From Terriglobales bacterium (lineage in GTDB: Bacteria > Acidobacteriota > Terriglobia > Bryobacterales > Bryobacteraceae), in NCBI GenBank assembly GCA_027485675.1, contig JAIXQP010000043.1:62001-126000 (forward strand): a stretch of 64,000 nt of DNA, given 5' to 3'. Under the pieces are notes generated by a model that worked only from the letters and a program-made list of their open reading frames with translations, made no database searches and was not told where the DNA came from. This document shows, piece by piece, positions 10,101 through 17,332 of this stretch. Both the position numbers and the translations under genes were made by a program. Position 1 is the first letter of the stretch. The number at the start of each line of letters is the position of its first letter.

Positions 10101-10613
10101 CTGAATACCAACCCGGTGGCGAACTTTTTCCTGGGCGGCTGGCGCCTGTCGGCCATCTTCACGGCATCAAGCGGGCAGCCCTTGCCGCTCGGCACCTCGA
10201 ACGGCCTGCCGCTGTTCGCGGGCACCAACCGGCCGATCATCTCGACTTACGACGGTTGGCGCCCGGCGACCGCGGGCGACAAGTTCGACCCCGCGGTGGA
10301 CCGGACCATCCAGCCGGCGAGCTTCTTCCCGGCGCAGCCGGCCAACGTGATGGGGAACATGACCCGGTACAACCCGAAGTTCCGGTCCAACCCGATCTAT
10401 GACAACAACCTGTCGTTTGCCAAGTCGTTCCCGATCAAGGAGCAGATCCGCATGGATTTCCGGATGGAGATGTTTAACGCGACGAACTGGGCCCGCTTCA
10501 ATATGGGGTCTCTCAACCTGCAGGCCCAGAACTTCGGCGTGCTCAGCAACACGGCGGGCGACCAGGGGAATTCGCCGCGGCAGATCCAATTCGCCCTGAA
10601 ACTGTACTTCTGA
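7107..10613 (+). CDS. TonB-dependent receptor, Oar-like, with N-terminal carboxypeptidase-regulatory domain
   Basis: This large outer-membrane receptor has about 1168 residues. A signal peptide (MRLLILLSVAATLLAQ) is followed by a CarboxypepD_reg/CnaB-like domain (GTITGTVRDATGAVVPGAKVTLTNT), then a plug with FKAEFGQATGGIMSFASKSGTN and a long beta-barrel ending in an aromatic residue (LKLYF). The plug-barrel junction has the GTLYEFIRNEAFDANNFFNN segment common in acidobacterial receptors. The ATG at 7107 was preferred to the TTG at 7068 because it begins exactly at the signal peptide. Substrate is not inferable, but receptors of this type are usually linked to uptake of large plant or microbial polymers. 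It stands alone between cdsA and a glutamine synthetase. Confidence 0.9.
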   Translation: MRLLILLSVAATLLAQSERGTITGTVRDATGAVVPGAKVTLTNTAMGTASTAPTSESGDYTVPGLAVGTYIVRVEKDGFRPASVTGLVLNASATVRADAVLEVGTSRQAVEVSASALALATENAKTSVTIDNKLVDELPLVVGGALRSPFNLAALTPEAKNLGGDNGFILGGGQAAGYGTSLDGVSANTSRALSMSWVAVNAPSIEAVTEFTVDTNGFKAEFGQATGGIMSFASKSGTNSFHGTLYEFIRNEAFDANNFFNNKRGIGRPIYKQHDFGGSVGGPVWIPKLYNGKNKTFFFTSYEAFRNRDGAAGSVRTVPTEEMYNGDFRNWVNAAGVQIPIYDPTTQTTAANGTVTRQVFPNNQVPRSLFDPTVVQALSVFRSGETPLPNTGARPGTVDYVTNNYLISKGTEVRPNTKLSVKGDHVFSERSRISGYWGYNRSSQVPGPNGPNDLPGLFVNYNDTTRNSDVFRGSWDFNFTPTLFNHFYGGGNNWKENHDPPQATIRSGVNWKDRVCLINSPNCDENLINFNFSNGYSQWGGRANNGSENFIKMFADDMTWIKGKHTWKFGGQYQGQYYNGFGRQCVAGCVTFDFKNTGRPGDTNFATAGGSPVASMLLGHANNGSLDTVRYIGQQWPSFAGFIQDDWRIKPNLMINLGLRWETTLPPTGENDNWSDFAPDRPNPGAGGIPGALIYAGSGPGREGTRTLAGSYFKGFGPRLGLAYTLKQKTSIRMSYGLSYGNITTVTGSTHNLGFTLTNSFPDNSQGLQPSFLVRNGLPAWVAPPFVDPSFGNGRAMPWWQGSEATRPPAFQSMNFSIQHQLSSTMVAEIGYNGSLGSRLQAGLLAYNALHPDVLTRYGATLLNSRFDSPAAIAAGIRAPFANFGTLWGAQATVRQALRPYPQFQNIDTGGGGGDHSGHSTYHSGMLRLEKRYSSGVQFQGSYVFSKLLTDADSYWIGGAAMDHFNRGLEKSIGQFDVTHNIKLSGVYELPFGKGKTFLNTNPVANFFLGGWRLSAIFTASSGQPLPLGTSNGLPLFAGTNRPIISTYDGWRPATAGDKFDPAVDRTIQPASFFPAQPANVMGNMTRYNPKFRSNPIYDNNLSFAKSFPIKEQIRMDFRMEMFNATNWARFNMGSLNLQAQNFGVLSNTAGDQGNSPRQIQFALKLYF

Positions 10614-10690
10614 GGTTCCATCAGCAGACGAAATGGGGTCCATAAAATATTCCATTCGGTTTCCTGCGGTTACGGGACGGTTTCCGTGGG

Positions 10691-10696
10691 TATAAT
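10691..10696 (+). promoter_or_regulatory. Candidate -10 box of the glutamine synthetase gene
   Basis: A perfect TATAAT lies 66 bases before the ATG. The -35 region is poor; only TTACGG at a 15-base spacing was seen. If used, it gives a 5' leader of about 60 bases that ends in the strong GAGGAG ribosome binding site. No nitrogen-regulator site was recognised. Confidence 0.45.
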
Positions 10697-10762
10697 CGAA
10701 AATCGGCGGATGGGCCCCAAGTTGTCTCAAGTGCCCTCCGTACGTCTCACCCGAGGAGTTTG

Positions 10763-12193
10763 ATGTCGAACGAACTGCGCAACTTTTTATCGCTCTCGTA
10801 TGAGGAGCTGGAAGAGTTGAATCTGCATGCCAAGGAGCAACGCAAGAACCGCGTTCCCGCTCACCAGATTCAAGAGGAGCGTCTGAAGTACCTGACGGAC
10901 GAGAAGCGGATTAAGGCCGTTACGGTTCTTTTCAGCGACCTCGAAGGCCGTCTGCATATGCTCGACTATGACAAGAAGTTCCTTGTCAATAGCTGGGACA
11001 ACCTGACCTTCGACGGCTCGTCCATCCGTGGATTCACGGCGCAGCGCGAGAGCGACCTGCGGCTGGGCATGGATTGGGGCGCCTTCTACTGGGCTCCGTC
11101 CGACTACTTCGGCACCGGCAAAGTGCTCGTTTTTGGCGAAGTGATCGACAAGGACGGCTCGCCGTACGGCGCCGACATCCGCGGCATTCTGAAGCAGTAC
11201 GCCAACGGCCTTTTCGAGTCCAACGGCTATACGCTGAACGCGGCCAACGAAATTGAAGGCTTCCTGTTCCAGGGTACCGACGCCGAGCGCCGCTACCACG
11301 AGACGGGCAAGTTTGAGTACGTCAACACCGGTGGCTACTACCACTCCCTGCCCGGCGACCCGCTCCGCACCTTCATCGATACGAGCGCCGAAGTGCAGCG
11401 CGCCATGGGCTTCCAGAATGAGAAAGACCACCCGGAAGTCGCCCCGTCGCAGTTCGAAATCAACTATAGCTACGGGGACGTGGTCACCGCGGCCGACCAG
11501 ATTCAGATCTACAAGCTGATCTGCCGCCAGGTGGCGACCAAGATGGGCTTGACCGCCAGCTTCCTGCCGAAGCCCGTTGTCGGCGTGAACGGCAGCGGCA
11601 TGCACACCAATGTGTCGGTGATGAAGAACGGCAAGAACCTGATGTGGGATCCGAAGGGCGAAGAGAAGATCTCCAAGTTCGGCTGGCAGTTCGTCGACCG
11701 GATTCTGACGCATGGCAACGATATCTGCCTGTCGCTGAATGCTTCGGTGAACGCCTACCGCCGCCTGGATCCGCACTTTGAAGCCCCGAACCAGATCAAG
11801 GCTTCGGCCACCGATCGTGGTTCGATGGTTCGCATCCCGATCGGCAACGAGAAGAGCTCCCGCGTCGAGGTTCGTTCGGTGGGTCCGGACGCCAACCCCT
11901 ACATGGTTCTCTACTCGGTGTTCAAGACCGGCCTGGACGGCAACACGGAGAAGATCAAGAACCTCCGCAGCGCCGACCGGTTCCTGCCGGACAACGTCTA
12001 CACCGCCATCGAGAACTTCCGCGCGGCCGACTGGACGACGCAGTTGTTTGGCAAGGATGTGAAGGACCGCTATGCGGATCTGAAGCAGGCCTCGGCCGAT
12101 CGTTGCGCCCGTCAGTTGGGAACCTTCGTGAAGCCTGCCGAAGTGCAGTTCCACCACGAAGTCTACAATCAGTATCTCTGGAATCAGTTCTAA
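10763..12193 (+). CDS. Glutamine synthetase, type I fold, atypical subgroup
   Basis: This protein probably forms glutamine from glutamate, ammonia and ATP in the cytoplasm. The 476 residues include FDGSSIRGFTAQRESDLRL (nucleotide/metal region), an EIEGFLFQ metal motif, EVAPSQFEINYSYGD, the NGSGMHTNVSV loop and RVEVRSVGPDANPYM. The ATG was chosen over TTG at 10760 because GAGGAG sits five bases upstream. Two features are unusual. There is an N-terminal stretch of about 65 residues rich in Glu and Lys before the beta-grasp domain. The C-terminal adenylylation motif NLYDLP is absent, with LRSADRFLPDNVY in about that place. Control by adenylylation is therefore unlikely. A related gamma-glutamyl-amine ligase cannot be excluded, but canonical motifs favour true glutamine synthetase. 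Confidence 0.85.
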   Translation: MSNELRNFLSLSYEELEELNLHAKEQRKNRVPAHQIQEERLKYLTDEKRIKAVTVLFSDLEGRLHMLDYDKKFLVNSWDNLTFDGSSIRGFTAQRESDLRLGMDWGAFYWAPSDYFGTGKVLVFGEVIDKDGSPYGADIRGILKQYANGLFESNGYTLNAANEIEGFLFQGTDAERRYHETGKFEYVNTGGYYHSLPGDPLRTFIDTSAEVQRAMGFQNEKDHPEVAPSQFEINYSYGDVVTAADQIQIYKLICRQVATKMGLTASFLPKPVVGVNGSGMHTNVSVMKNGKNLMWDPKGEEKISKFGWQFVDRILTHGNDICLSLNASVNAYRRLDPHFEAPNQIKASATDRGSMVRIPIGNEKSSRVEVRSVGPDANPYMVLYSVFKTGLDGNTEKIKNLRSADRFLPDNVYTAIENFRAADWTTQLFGKDVKDRYADLKQASADRCARQLGTFVKPAEVQFHHEVYNQYLWNQF

Positions 12194-12213
12194 GACTGGC
12201 TCCGGATTCAAAA

Positions 12214-12253
12214 CAAAACGCCCCGGCTTTCCCGCAAAGGCCGGGGCGTTTTG
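12214..12253 (+). terminator. Rho-independent terminator after glutamine synthetase
   Basis: A near-perfect inverted repeat has arms caaaacgccccggcttt and aaaggccggggcgttttg around a five-base loop, with one bulged base. The GC-rich stem is flanked by A's on the left and a short T run on the right, so it could terminate in both directions. It starts 20 bases after the glutamine synthetase stop. Confidence 0.9.
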
Positions 12254-12290
12254 TCATTGAAGCGGCGGGAATTCCGTGTTAGAGAAATCC

Positions 12291-12617
12291 ATGCGAAAAG
12301 CAGTGATTTCGGTTTCCTTGATGATGGCCCTCGCCATTGGCGTGGCCGCGTATGCCGCAATACAGCCCCAGCCCGCGCATTGCGCGCGGACCGCGGCCGC
12401 TCGAGCCGCCCGGGCCGCGAAGCAGAACGGTGGGGCGCACATTGTCCCCGCGGTGGCGCATGGGCACCACCACCATCATGGGGCGACCGGTGACGTGAAC
12501 CTGATGCAGAATGTGATCGATCCGATTCCGTCTTGTTTCCCCTGCGATTCGGAACCTGTCACCTGCGAGTGCGGCTTTTGGGTCCGGTTCTGGCATTGCG
12601 GCTTTTCCATGCACTAA
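12291..12617 (+). CDS. Small secreted His/Cys-rich protein of unknown function
   Basis: This 108-residue reading frame begins with a convincing signal peptide (MRKAVISVSLMMALAIGVAAYA). An Ala/Arg-rich stretch follows, then a histidine cluster (HGHHHHHG, residues 57-64) and a cysteine-rich C terminus with Cys at 82, 85, 92, 94 and 103 and two Trp-containing turns. The pattern C-x2-C-x6-C-x-C-x8-C could bind metal or form disulfides after export. An in-frame GTG at 12276 is possible, but ATG 12291 starts at the signal peptide. It lies after a strong terminator and ends convergently, overlapping the next gene by four bases. I do not recognise the family. The antisense frame over the same DNA has no signal peptide and looks less real. 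Confidence 0.6.
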   Translation: MRKAVISVSLMMALAIGVAAYAAIQPQPAHCARTAAARAARAAKQNGGAHIVPAVAHGHHHHHGATGDVNLMQNVIDPIPSCFPCDSEPVTCECGFWVRFWHCGFSMH

Positions 12618-13867
12618 AACTGTTTCCGCTTTTTCTCGGTGGCCTTCGGCGTGCCCTTGAATTGAATGGTGACATCGACGATCAGTTTCCGGTCGTCGAT
12701 GTTCAGCTTCGGCTCAATCGCGCCGACGCCGTCGAGGAGGCCTTCATCGTAAACCCGCTGGATGACCCGGCTCGGATAGCCGTCCCGGTAAGGGTCCCCT
12801 TCCTTTAAGCCCCACAACTTCCGGATGTAGGGTTCGGTGACGATATCGAGCCCCGTCAGGTAGAACTTGCCCATGCGGTATTGCGGCCCCGGCGTGACGT
12901 GAACGAACACGGTCACCTGCTTTTTGGCGTCGTCGTAGGAGCGCTTCACCTCCGTCGCCACCTTCATGTAGCCATTGCCCCGCAGCGCCTGCCGCATCTT
13001 GCTGACGCCTTCAAAGATCAGGCCAAAGTTGGCGACCTCGTCTTTCTTGAACTCACCCGCATCAGCAAGCTCCTGCGGCGCGCCCACCACCTTCACATCG
13101 GCGAGCGTGTACGGCTCACCCTCCACCACGTGGACGACCACGGCCAGGCCTTCGACATCGCCGGCCGGTTTCACCTCGATCTTGGGGAACGCGGCGCGGA
13201 CGAGTCCGCGAATCTCATAGAGCGGTTTCACCTGGTTCAGCAACTGCTCCCGGAAGTTCTCCTCGATGTAGGGCGTCCCAATCGCAATGGAAGCCATCTT
13301 GATCTGCAGGTCCGCCACCGGCACCGCATTGTTGCCGGCGAAGGCGACCTGCGCGATCACCGCACGCGGTCGGTTGGGGCGGAAGACGATATAGGGATCG
13401 CCCGGCCGGTCGCCGTAGACGCGCCCGACTACGGGGATCTTCAAATGGTCGGAGAGCATCTTGGCGTAGCGTTGCAACACGTTCTCCGTCGCGGGCAGCT
13501 TGAAGTCGAATAGCGGATCCTGCCGCAGCAGCTTTTCGAGTTCGGCCTCCGGGCCTGGCAACTCTTCAAACTTCCAGGCGAAAACCGTTTCGATCTCGGC
13601 CACCTCGTAGGTGACGGCGTAGCCGCGCAGGTTGGGGCCGGCCTTGTAGGTGTAAGCGACGCTGGCAAACACGCCACGGTCGATGAGCCGCTGCTGCGCC
13701 GCGTCGAAGTCCGGCTTGTCGACCATCTGGCCCACCCGCAATCCGAGCGCCGCGATCACCTTGGCTTCCGGCAGCCGATGTAGCCCGACTACGTGGATGG
13801 CTTCGAGTTCAAACGAGGCGGCATGAGCGGTCAAGGCGAAAAATAGGGTGGCGAGAAAAGGCCGCAT
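12614..13867 (-). CDS. POTRA-repeat periplasmic protein (BamA/TamA-like, no barrel)
   Basis: A signal peptide (MRPFLATLFFALTAHA) is followed by about 400 residues resembling several POTRA domains. The first begins FELEAIHVVGLHRLPEAKVIAALGLRVGQ. Later units show VIAQVAFAGNNAVPVADLQ and YRMGKFYLTGLDIVTEPYIRKLWGLKEGDPY. POTRA domains chaperone outer-membrane proteins or two-partner secretion substrates in the periplasm. Unlike BamA or TamA, the protein ends soon after the last unit (TIQFKG, then a basic tail) with no room for a 16-strand barrel. The ATG at 13867 starts at the signal peptide; a longer frame to 14197 runs into lpdA antisense. It is divergent from lpdA. Confidence 0.75.
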   Translation of the reverse strand: MRPFLATLFFALTAHAASFELEAIHVVGLHRLPEAKVIAALGLRVGQMVDKPDFDAAQQRLIDRGVFASVAYTYKAGPNLRGYAVTYEVAEIETVFAWKFEELPGPEAELEKLLRQDPLFDFKLPATENVLQRYAKMLSDHLKIPVVGRVYGDRPGDPYIVFRPNRPRAVIAQVAFAGNNAVPVADLQIKMASIAIGTPYIEENFREQLLNQVKPLYEIRGLVRAAFPKIEVKPAGDVEGLAVVVHVVEGEPYTLADVKVVGAPQELADAGEFKKDEVANFGLIFEGVSKMRQALRGNGYMKVATEVKRSYDDAKKQVTVFVHVTPGPQYRMGKFYLTGLDIVTEPYIRKLWGLKEGDPYRDGYPSRVIQRVYDEGLLDGVGAIEPKLNIDDRKLIVDVTIQFKGTPKATEKKRKQF

Positions 13868-13905
13868 AGGGTCTGCGATTTGGACGGCTGTCCCAAGGGC
13901 GATGT

Positions 13906-13911
13906 TACACT
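13906..13911 (+). promoter_or_regulatory. Candidate -10 element of lpdA (possibly leaderless)
   Basis: TACACT sits seven bases before the lpdA ATG within GTTACACTG. The predicted start of transcription would fall at or next to the A of ATG. A TTGGAC hexamer at 13880-13885 is a possible -35 box, with a longish 20-base spacer. No Shine-Dalgarno sequence is present (the ATG is preceded by gaaaaaa). Confidence 0.45.
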
Positions 13912-13918
13912 GAAAAAA

Positions 13919-15313
13919 ATGGCTTATGATCTGGTAATCATCGGCAGCGGGCCGGGTGGATACTCCGCCGCGGTTCGGGCTGGACAGTACGGTCTGAAGA
14001 CCGTAATCATTGAAAAGGCTCCGAAGCTGGGAGGAACGTGCCTGCACGTGGGCTGTATTCCCACCAAGGCACTGCTGCATAGCGCCGAGGTGTGGGACTA
14101 TTTCACGCACGCCGAAGAGCAGGGCGTGAGCTGTGAGAACCCCCGGTTGAACTATCCGGCCGTATTGCAGCGGAAGTCCACCATCATCAACAAGCACGCC
14201 AAGGGCGTCGAAATGTTGATGAAGAAGAATAAGGTGGAGGTGATCTGGGGCTTCGGCAAGATCGTCGGCCCCGGCCAGGTGGATGTGCAGACGAGCGAGG
14301 GCACCCGCCGCCTGGAGACCAAGAACATCATGATCGCCACGGGCTCGGAGGCGCGCATGATTCCCGGTCTGACGCCCGATGCCGATCGCATCCTGACCAA
14401 CATTGAAATTCTGAACCTGACCGCCGTGCCGAAGTCGCTCGCGATCATCGGCGCGGGCGCCGTGGGCGTCGAGTTTGCCTCGATCTTCAAGCGTTTCGGC
14501 TCGGAGGTGACCGTGCTCGAAATGCTGCCGCGCGTAGTGCCGGTGGAAGACGAGGACGTTTCAAAGGAGCTCGAGAAGTACTTCCGGAAGATCGGCATTC
14601 GCGTCGAGACCGGGGCGAAGGCCGCCAACATTCAGCGGACCGAAGCCGGGGTTTCGCTCGAAGTCACTCTGGCCAACGGCAAAGTGGAAACGCTCAACGT
14701 CGAAAAGCTCTTGATTGCCGTGGGCCGCAAGCCGAACACCGAATCGATTGGCCTCGAAAACACCCGCGCGGAACTCGACCGTGGCTTCATCAAGGTGGGC
14801 CCGGACCAGCAGACGGCCGAGCCGGGCATTTACGCCATCGGCGACGTCGTCGCGGGCACCCCGCAGTTGGCGCACGTGGCGACGGCCGAAGGGCTGATCG
14901 CGGTGGCCAAAATCGCCGGCAAGAACTTCACCCCGATCAAGCGGAACCGCATCCCCGGCGCGACCTACACCGAGCCCGGCATCGGTTCGGTAGGCTTGAC
15001 CGAAGCGCAGGCCAAGGCGCAAGGGTATGACGTCAAGGTGGGCAAGTTCCCCTTTGTCGGCAACTCGAAGGCGACCATCCTGGGCCATCACGAAGGGTTC
15101 GTGAAAGTGGTGAGCGACGCCAAGTACGGCGAGATTCTCGGTGTGCACATCATCGGCCCGCACGGGTACGAACTGATCGCCGAAGCCGTGGCGGCGATGG
15201 AAGCCGAAGCGACCGTCGACACCATGATCAACACGATTCACGCGCATCCCACGCTCTACGAGGCTTTGGGGGAAGCGTTCAACTCCGTCTACGGGCAGGC
15301 GATCAACTTCTAA
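13919..15313 (+). CDS. lpdA: Dihydrolipoyl dehydrogenase (E3)
   Basis: This FAD flavoprotein reoxidises dihydrolipoamide on 2-oxoacid dehydrogenase complexes with NAD+. The 464-residue protein has the FAD motif VIIGSGPGGYSAAVRAGQ and the active-site disulfide GGTCLHVGCIPTK (Cys41 and Cys46). It also has the NAD motif IIGAGAVGVEFASIF, an FAD-binding YAIGDVV segment and the C-terminal His-Glu pair in HAHPTLYEALGEAF. MAYDLVIIG at 13919 was chosen as the start. An upstream TTG at 13880 would add 13 residues not typical of the family. lipB follows after three bases and the E2 gene after that, so the three are most likely one operon. Confidence 0.96.
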   Translation: MAYDLVIIGSGPGGYSAAVRAGQYGLKTVIIEKAPKLGGTCLHVGCIPTKALLHSAEVWDYFTHAEEQGVSCENPRLNYPAVLQRKSTIINKHAKGVEMLMKKNKVEVIWGFGKIVGPGQVDVQTSEGTRRLETKNIMIATGSEARMIPGLTPDADRILTNIEILNLTAVPKSLAIIGAGAVGVEFASIFKRFGSEVTVLEMLPRVVPVEDEDVSKELEKYFRKIGIRVETGAKAANIQRTEAGVSLEVTLANGKVETLNVEKLLIAVGRKPNTESIGLENTRAELDRGFIKVGPDQQTAEPGIYAIGDVVAGTPQLAHVATAEGLIAVAKIAGKNFTPIKRNRIPGATYTEPGIGSVGLTEAQAKAQGYDVKVGKFPFVGNSKATILGHHEGFVKVVSDAKYGEILGVHIIGPHGYELIAEAVAAMEAEATVDTMINTIHAHPTLYEALGEAFNSVYGQAINF

Positions 15314-15316
15314 CGC

Positions 15317-15967
15317 ATGCTGGCTCCCGCTGCTTCCCGCACCTGCGACGTCCGCGACCTCGGCGCCATGCGCTGGGGCGCGGCTTACGCGTTGCAGGCG
15401 GAGCTGGTGGCGCAGCGGCAGCGGGGCGAGATCGCCGATCAACTCCTGTTCGTGGAGCATCCGCACGTCGTGACCATGGGCCGTAACGGCCATGCCGCCA
15501 ACGTCCTGGCTTCCCCGGAGGTGCTGGCCGCGACGGGCATTGAGTATCACGAGACCAACCGCGGTGGCGATGTGACCTATCATGGCCCGGGCCAACTGGT
15601 GGGTTATCCGATCGTCCACTTGAACGAATGGAAGCGCGACGTGCATGCCTACGTCCGGGCGCTCGAAGAGGTGATCATCCGGACCCTCGCCGATTTCGGC
15701 GTGCCGGGTGAGCGTGTGGCGGGAGCCACGGGCGTCTGGACCGGCGGAGCGAAGATCTGCGCGATCGGCGTGCATCTGAGCCGCTGGGTGTCCTCGCACG
15801 GGTTCGCGCTGAACGTGTCCACCGACCTCCAATATTTTCAGTACATCGTGCCGTGCGGGCTGACCAAGCCGGTGACGTCGCTCCGCCAGTTGGGCGTGAC
15901 GGCGTCGATGGAAGACGTCAAATCCGCGGTGCGCCGCCGATTTTCAGAAGTTTACGAATACCAGTAG
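15317..15967 (+). CDS. lipB: Lipoyl(octanoyl) transferase
   Basis: LipB moves octanoyl groups from acyl carrier protein to the lipoyl domains of E2 subunits, the first step of protein lipoylation. The 216 residues contain the family motif RGGDVTYHGPGQLVGYP (82-98), the catalytic Lys146 in GGAKICAIGVHLSRW and the acyl-accepting Cys180 in IVPCGLTKPVTS. The gene sits between E3 and E2. That is a direct functional link, because its substrate is the lipoyl domain encoded immediately downstream. No lipA is visible in the window. Confidence 0.95.
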   Translation: MLAPAASRTCDVRDLGAMRWGAAYALQAELVAQRQRGEIADQLLFVEHPHVVTMGRNGHAANVLASPEVLAATGIEYHETNRGGDVTYHGPGQLVGYPIVHLNEWKRDVHAYVRALEEVIIRTLADFGVPGERVAGATGVWTGGAKICAIGVHLSRWVSSHGFALNVSTDLQYFQYIVPCGLTKPVTSLRQLGVTASMEDVKSAVRRRFSEVYEYQ

Positions 15968-15979
15968 GAGACCACCCGA

Positions 15980-17323
15980 ATGATCGACGTAGTGATGCCC
16001 CAGATGGGCGAAAGCATTGTCGAAGGAACGCTGACCCGCTGGCTGAAGAAGCCGGGCGACAAGGTGGAGCGCGACGAGCCGCTCTTTGAGATTTCCACCG
16101 ACAAGGTCGATACCGAGATTCCGTCCCCCGCCGCGGGTACGTTGGCCGAGACGCTGTTCGAAGCGGGCGCCGTAATCGGAATCAATACCGTTGTGGCCCG
16201 CATCAGCGATGGTGCCGCGGCCCCTGCGCCTGCTCCTGCCCCGGCGGTTGCGGTCGCTAGCCCGGCGGTATTGGAGCCGACTGGCCCGGCGCCCGCAGCC
16301 ACCCCGGTTCCCGCCCCGGCGCCGGCTGCCGCTGCCCCGCCTCCTCCTCCTCCCCCCCCGCCCCCCGTGCCTGCTGCCGAGCCGGCCGAGGCCGAATTTG
16401 GCCTCCTATCACCACTCGTTCGGAAGATGGCTCGCGAGAACAATATCGACCTCGCCAACGTGAAAGGCACCGGTGCCGGTGGCCGCATCACGAAGGAAGA
16501 TCTCGAGAACTACATCGCCGCGAAGGCGGCTCCCGCTCCGGCCCCGGCGCCTGTTGCGGCTCCCGCCCCGGCGGCTCCCGCCCCGGCTCCCGCCGCCGCG
16601 GCCCCGCCGCCGCCCGCCCGTGCCGAAGCAGCCAAGTACCGGATCGAACCCATGTCGACCATGCGGCAGAAGATCGCCGAGCACATGATCCTGAGCCAGA
16701 CGACCTCGGCCAACGTGACCACGGTGCACAAGGTCGATATGACCAACGTCGCCAAGCTGCGCGACCGGCAGAAGGACGCCTTCAAGGCGCAGTACGGCTA
16801 CAGCCTCACCTTCCTGCCCTTCGTGATCGCCGCCACGGCCAAGGCCCTGCGCGAGTTCCCGATCTTCAACTCGTCGATCGATGGCAAGAACATCGTCTAC
16901 CACAACGACATCAACATCGGGATTGCCGTGGCGCTCGATGGCGGGTTGATTGTGCCGGTCATCCAGAACGCGGACCAGAAGAACGTGGTGGGTCTGCAGC
17001 GGGATATCGTCGATCTGGCGGCGCGCGCCCGTTCGAAGAGCCTGAAGCCCGCCGACATCCAGGGCGGCACCTTCAGCGTGACCAACTTCGGCAGCTTCGG
17101 CAGCGTCTTCGCTACGCCCATGATCAACCAGCCGAACGTCGCCATCCTCGGCGTCGGTACGGTGGAGAAGCAGCCGGTGGTGATCAATGACGCCATTGCC
17201 ATCCGTTCGATCTGCTACCTGGCCAACACCTTTGACCACCGCTTGATCGATGGCGCCTTGGCCGATCAGTTCACGGGCCGCGTGAAGCAGCTGCTCGAGA
17301 ACTGGTCCGACTCGGTTCTGTAA
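15980..17323 (+). CDS. 2-oxoacid dehydrogenase E2 component (dihydrolipoamide acyltransferase)
   Basis: The 447-residue protein has one lipoyl domain with lipoyl Lys42 in STDKVDTEIPSPAAG. A long Ala/Pro linker leads to an E3-binding domain (LLSPLVRKMARENNIDLANVKGTGAGGRI, about 133-165). A second Ala/Pro linker leads to the catalytic acyltransferase domain, ending near FDHRLIDGALADQF with catalytic His420 and Asp424. It is the core of a pyruvate, 2-oxoglutarate or branched-chain complex; the sequence alone does not settle which, although annotation pipelines often name this type SucB. E1 genes are not here. The ATG has GGAG ten bases upstream. The linker DNA holds a C-rich low-complexity tract near 16340-16370. 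Confidence 0.92.
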   Translation: MIDVVMPQMGESIVEGTLTRWLKKPGDKVERDEPLFEISTDKVDTEIPSPAAGTLAETLFEAGAVIGINTVVARISDGAAAPAPAPAPAVAVASPAVLEPTGPAPAATPVPAPAPAAAAPPPPPPPPPPVPAAEPAEAEFGLLSPLVRKMARENNIDLANVKGTGAGGRITKEDLENYIAAKAAPAPAPAPVAAPAPAAPAPAPAAAAPPPPARAEAAKYRIEPMSTMRQKIAEHMILSQTTSANVTTVHKVDMTNVAKLRDRQKDAFKAQYGYSLTFLPFVIAATAKALREFPIFNSSIDGKNIVYHNDINIGIAVALDGGLIVPVIQNADQKNVVGLQRDIVDLAARARSKSLKPADIQGGTFSVTNFGSFGSVFATPMINQPNVAILGVGTVEKQPVVINDAIAIRSICYLANTFDHRLIDGALADQFTGRVKQLLENWSDSVL

Positions 17324-17332
17324 CCCAATCCC

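Noticed and set aside
10619-10690. Short inverted repeat AATGG/CCATT as an operator or terminator
   Set aside because: The arms are only five bases and AT-rich; this is not distinguishable from chance.
12279-12614. 111-codon minus-strand frame opposite the His/Cys-rich peptide
   Set aside because: It lacks a signal peptide or ordered features, whereas the plus-strand frame begins with a clean signal peptide.
14561-15832. 423-codon minus-strand frame over lpdA and lipB
   Set aside because: It is antisense to two genes with complete catalytic motifs.
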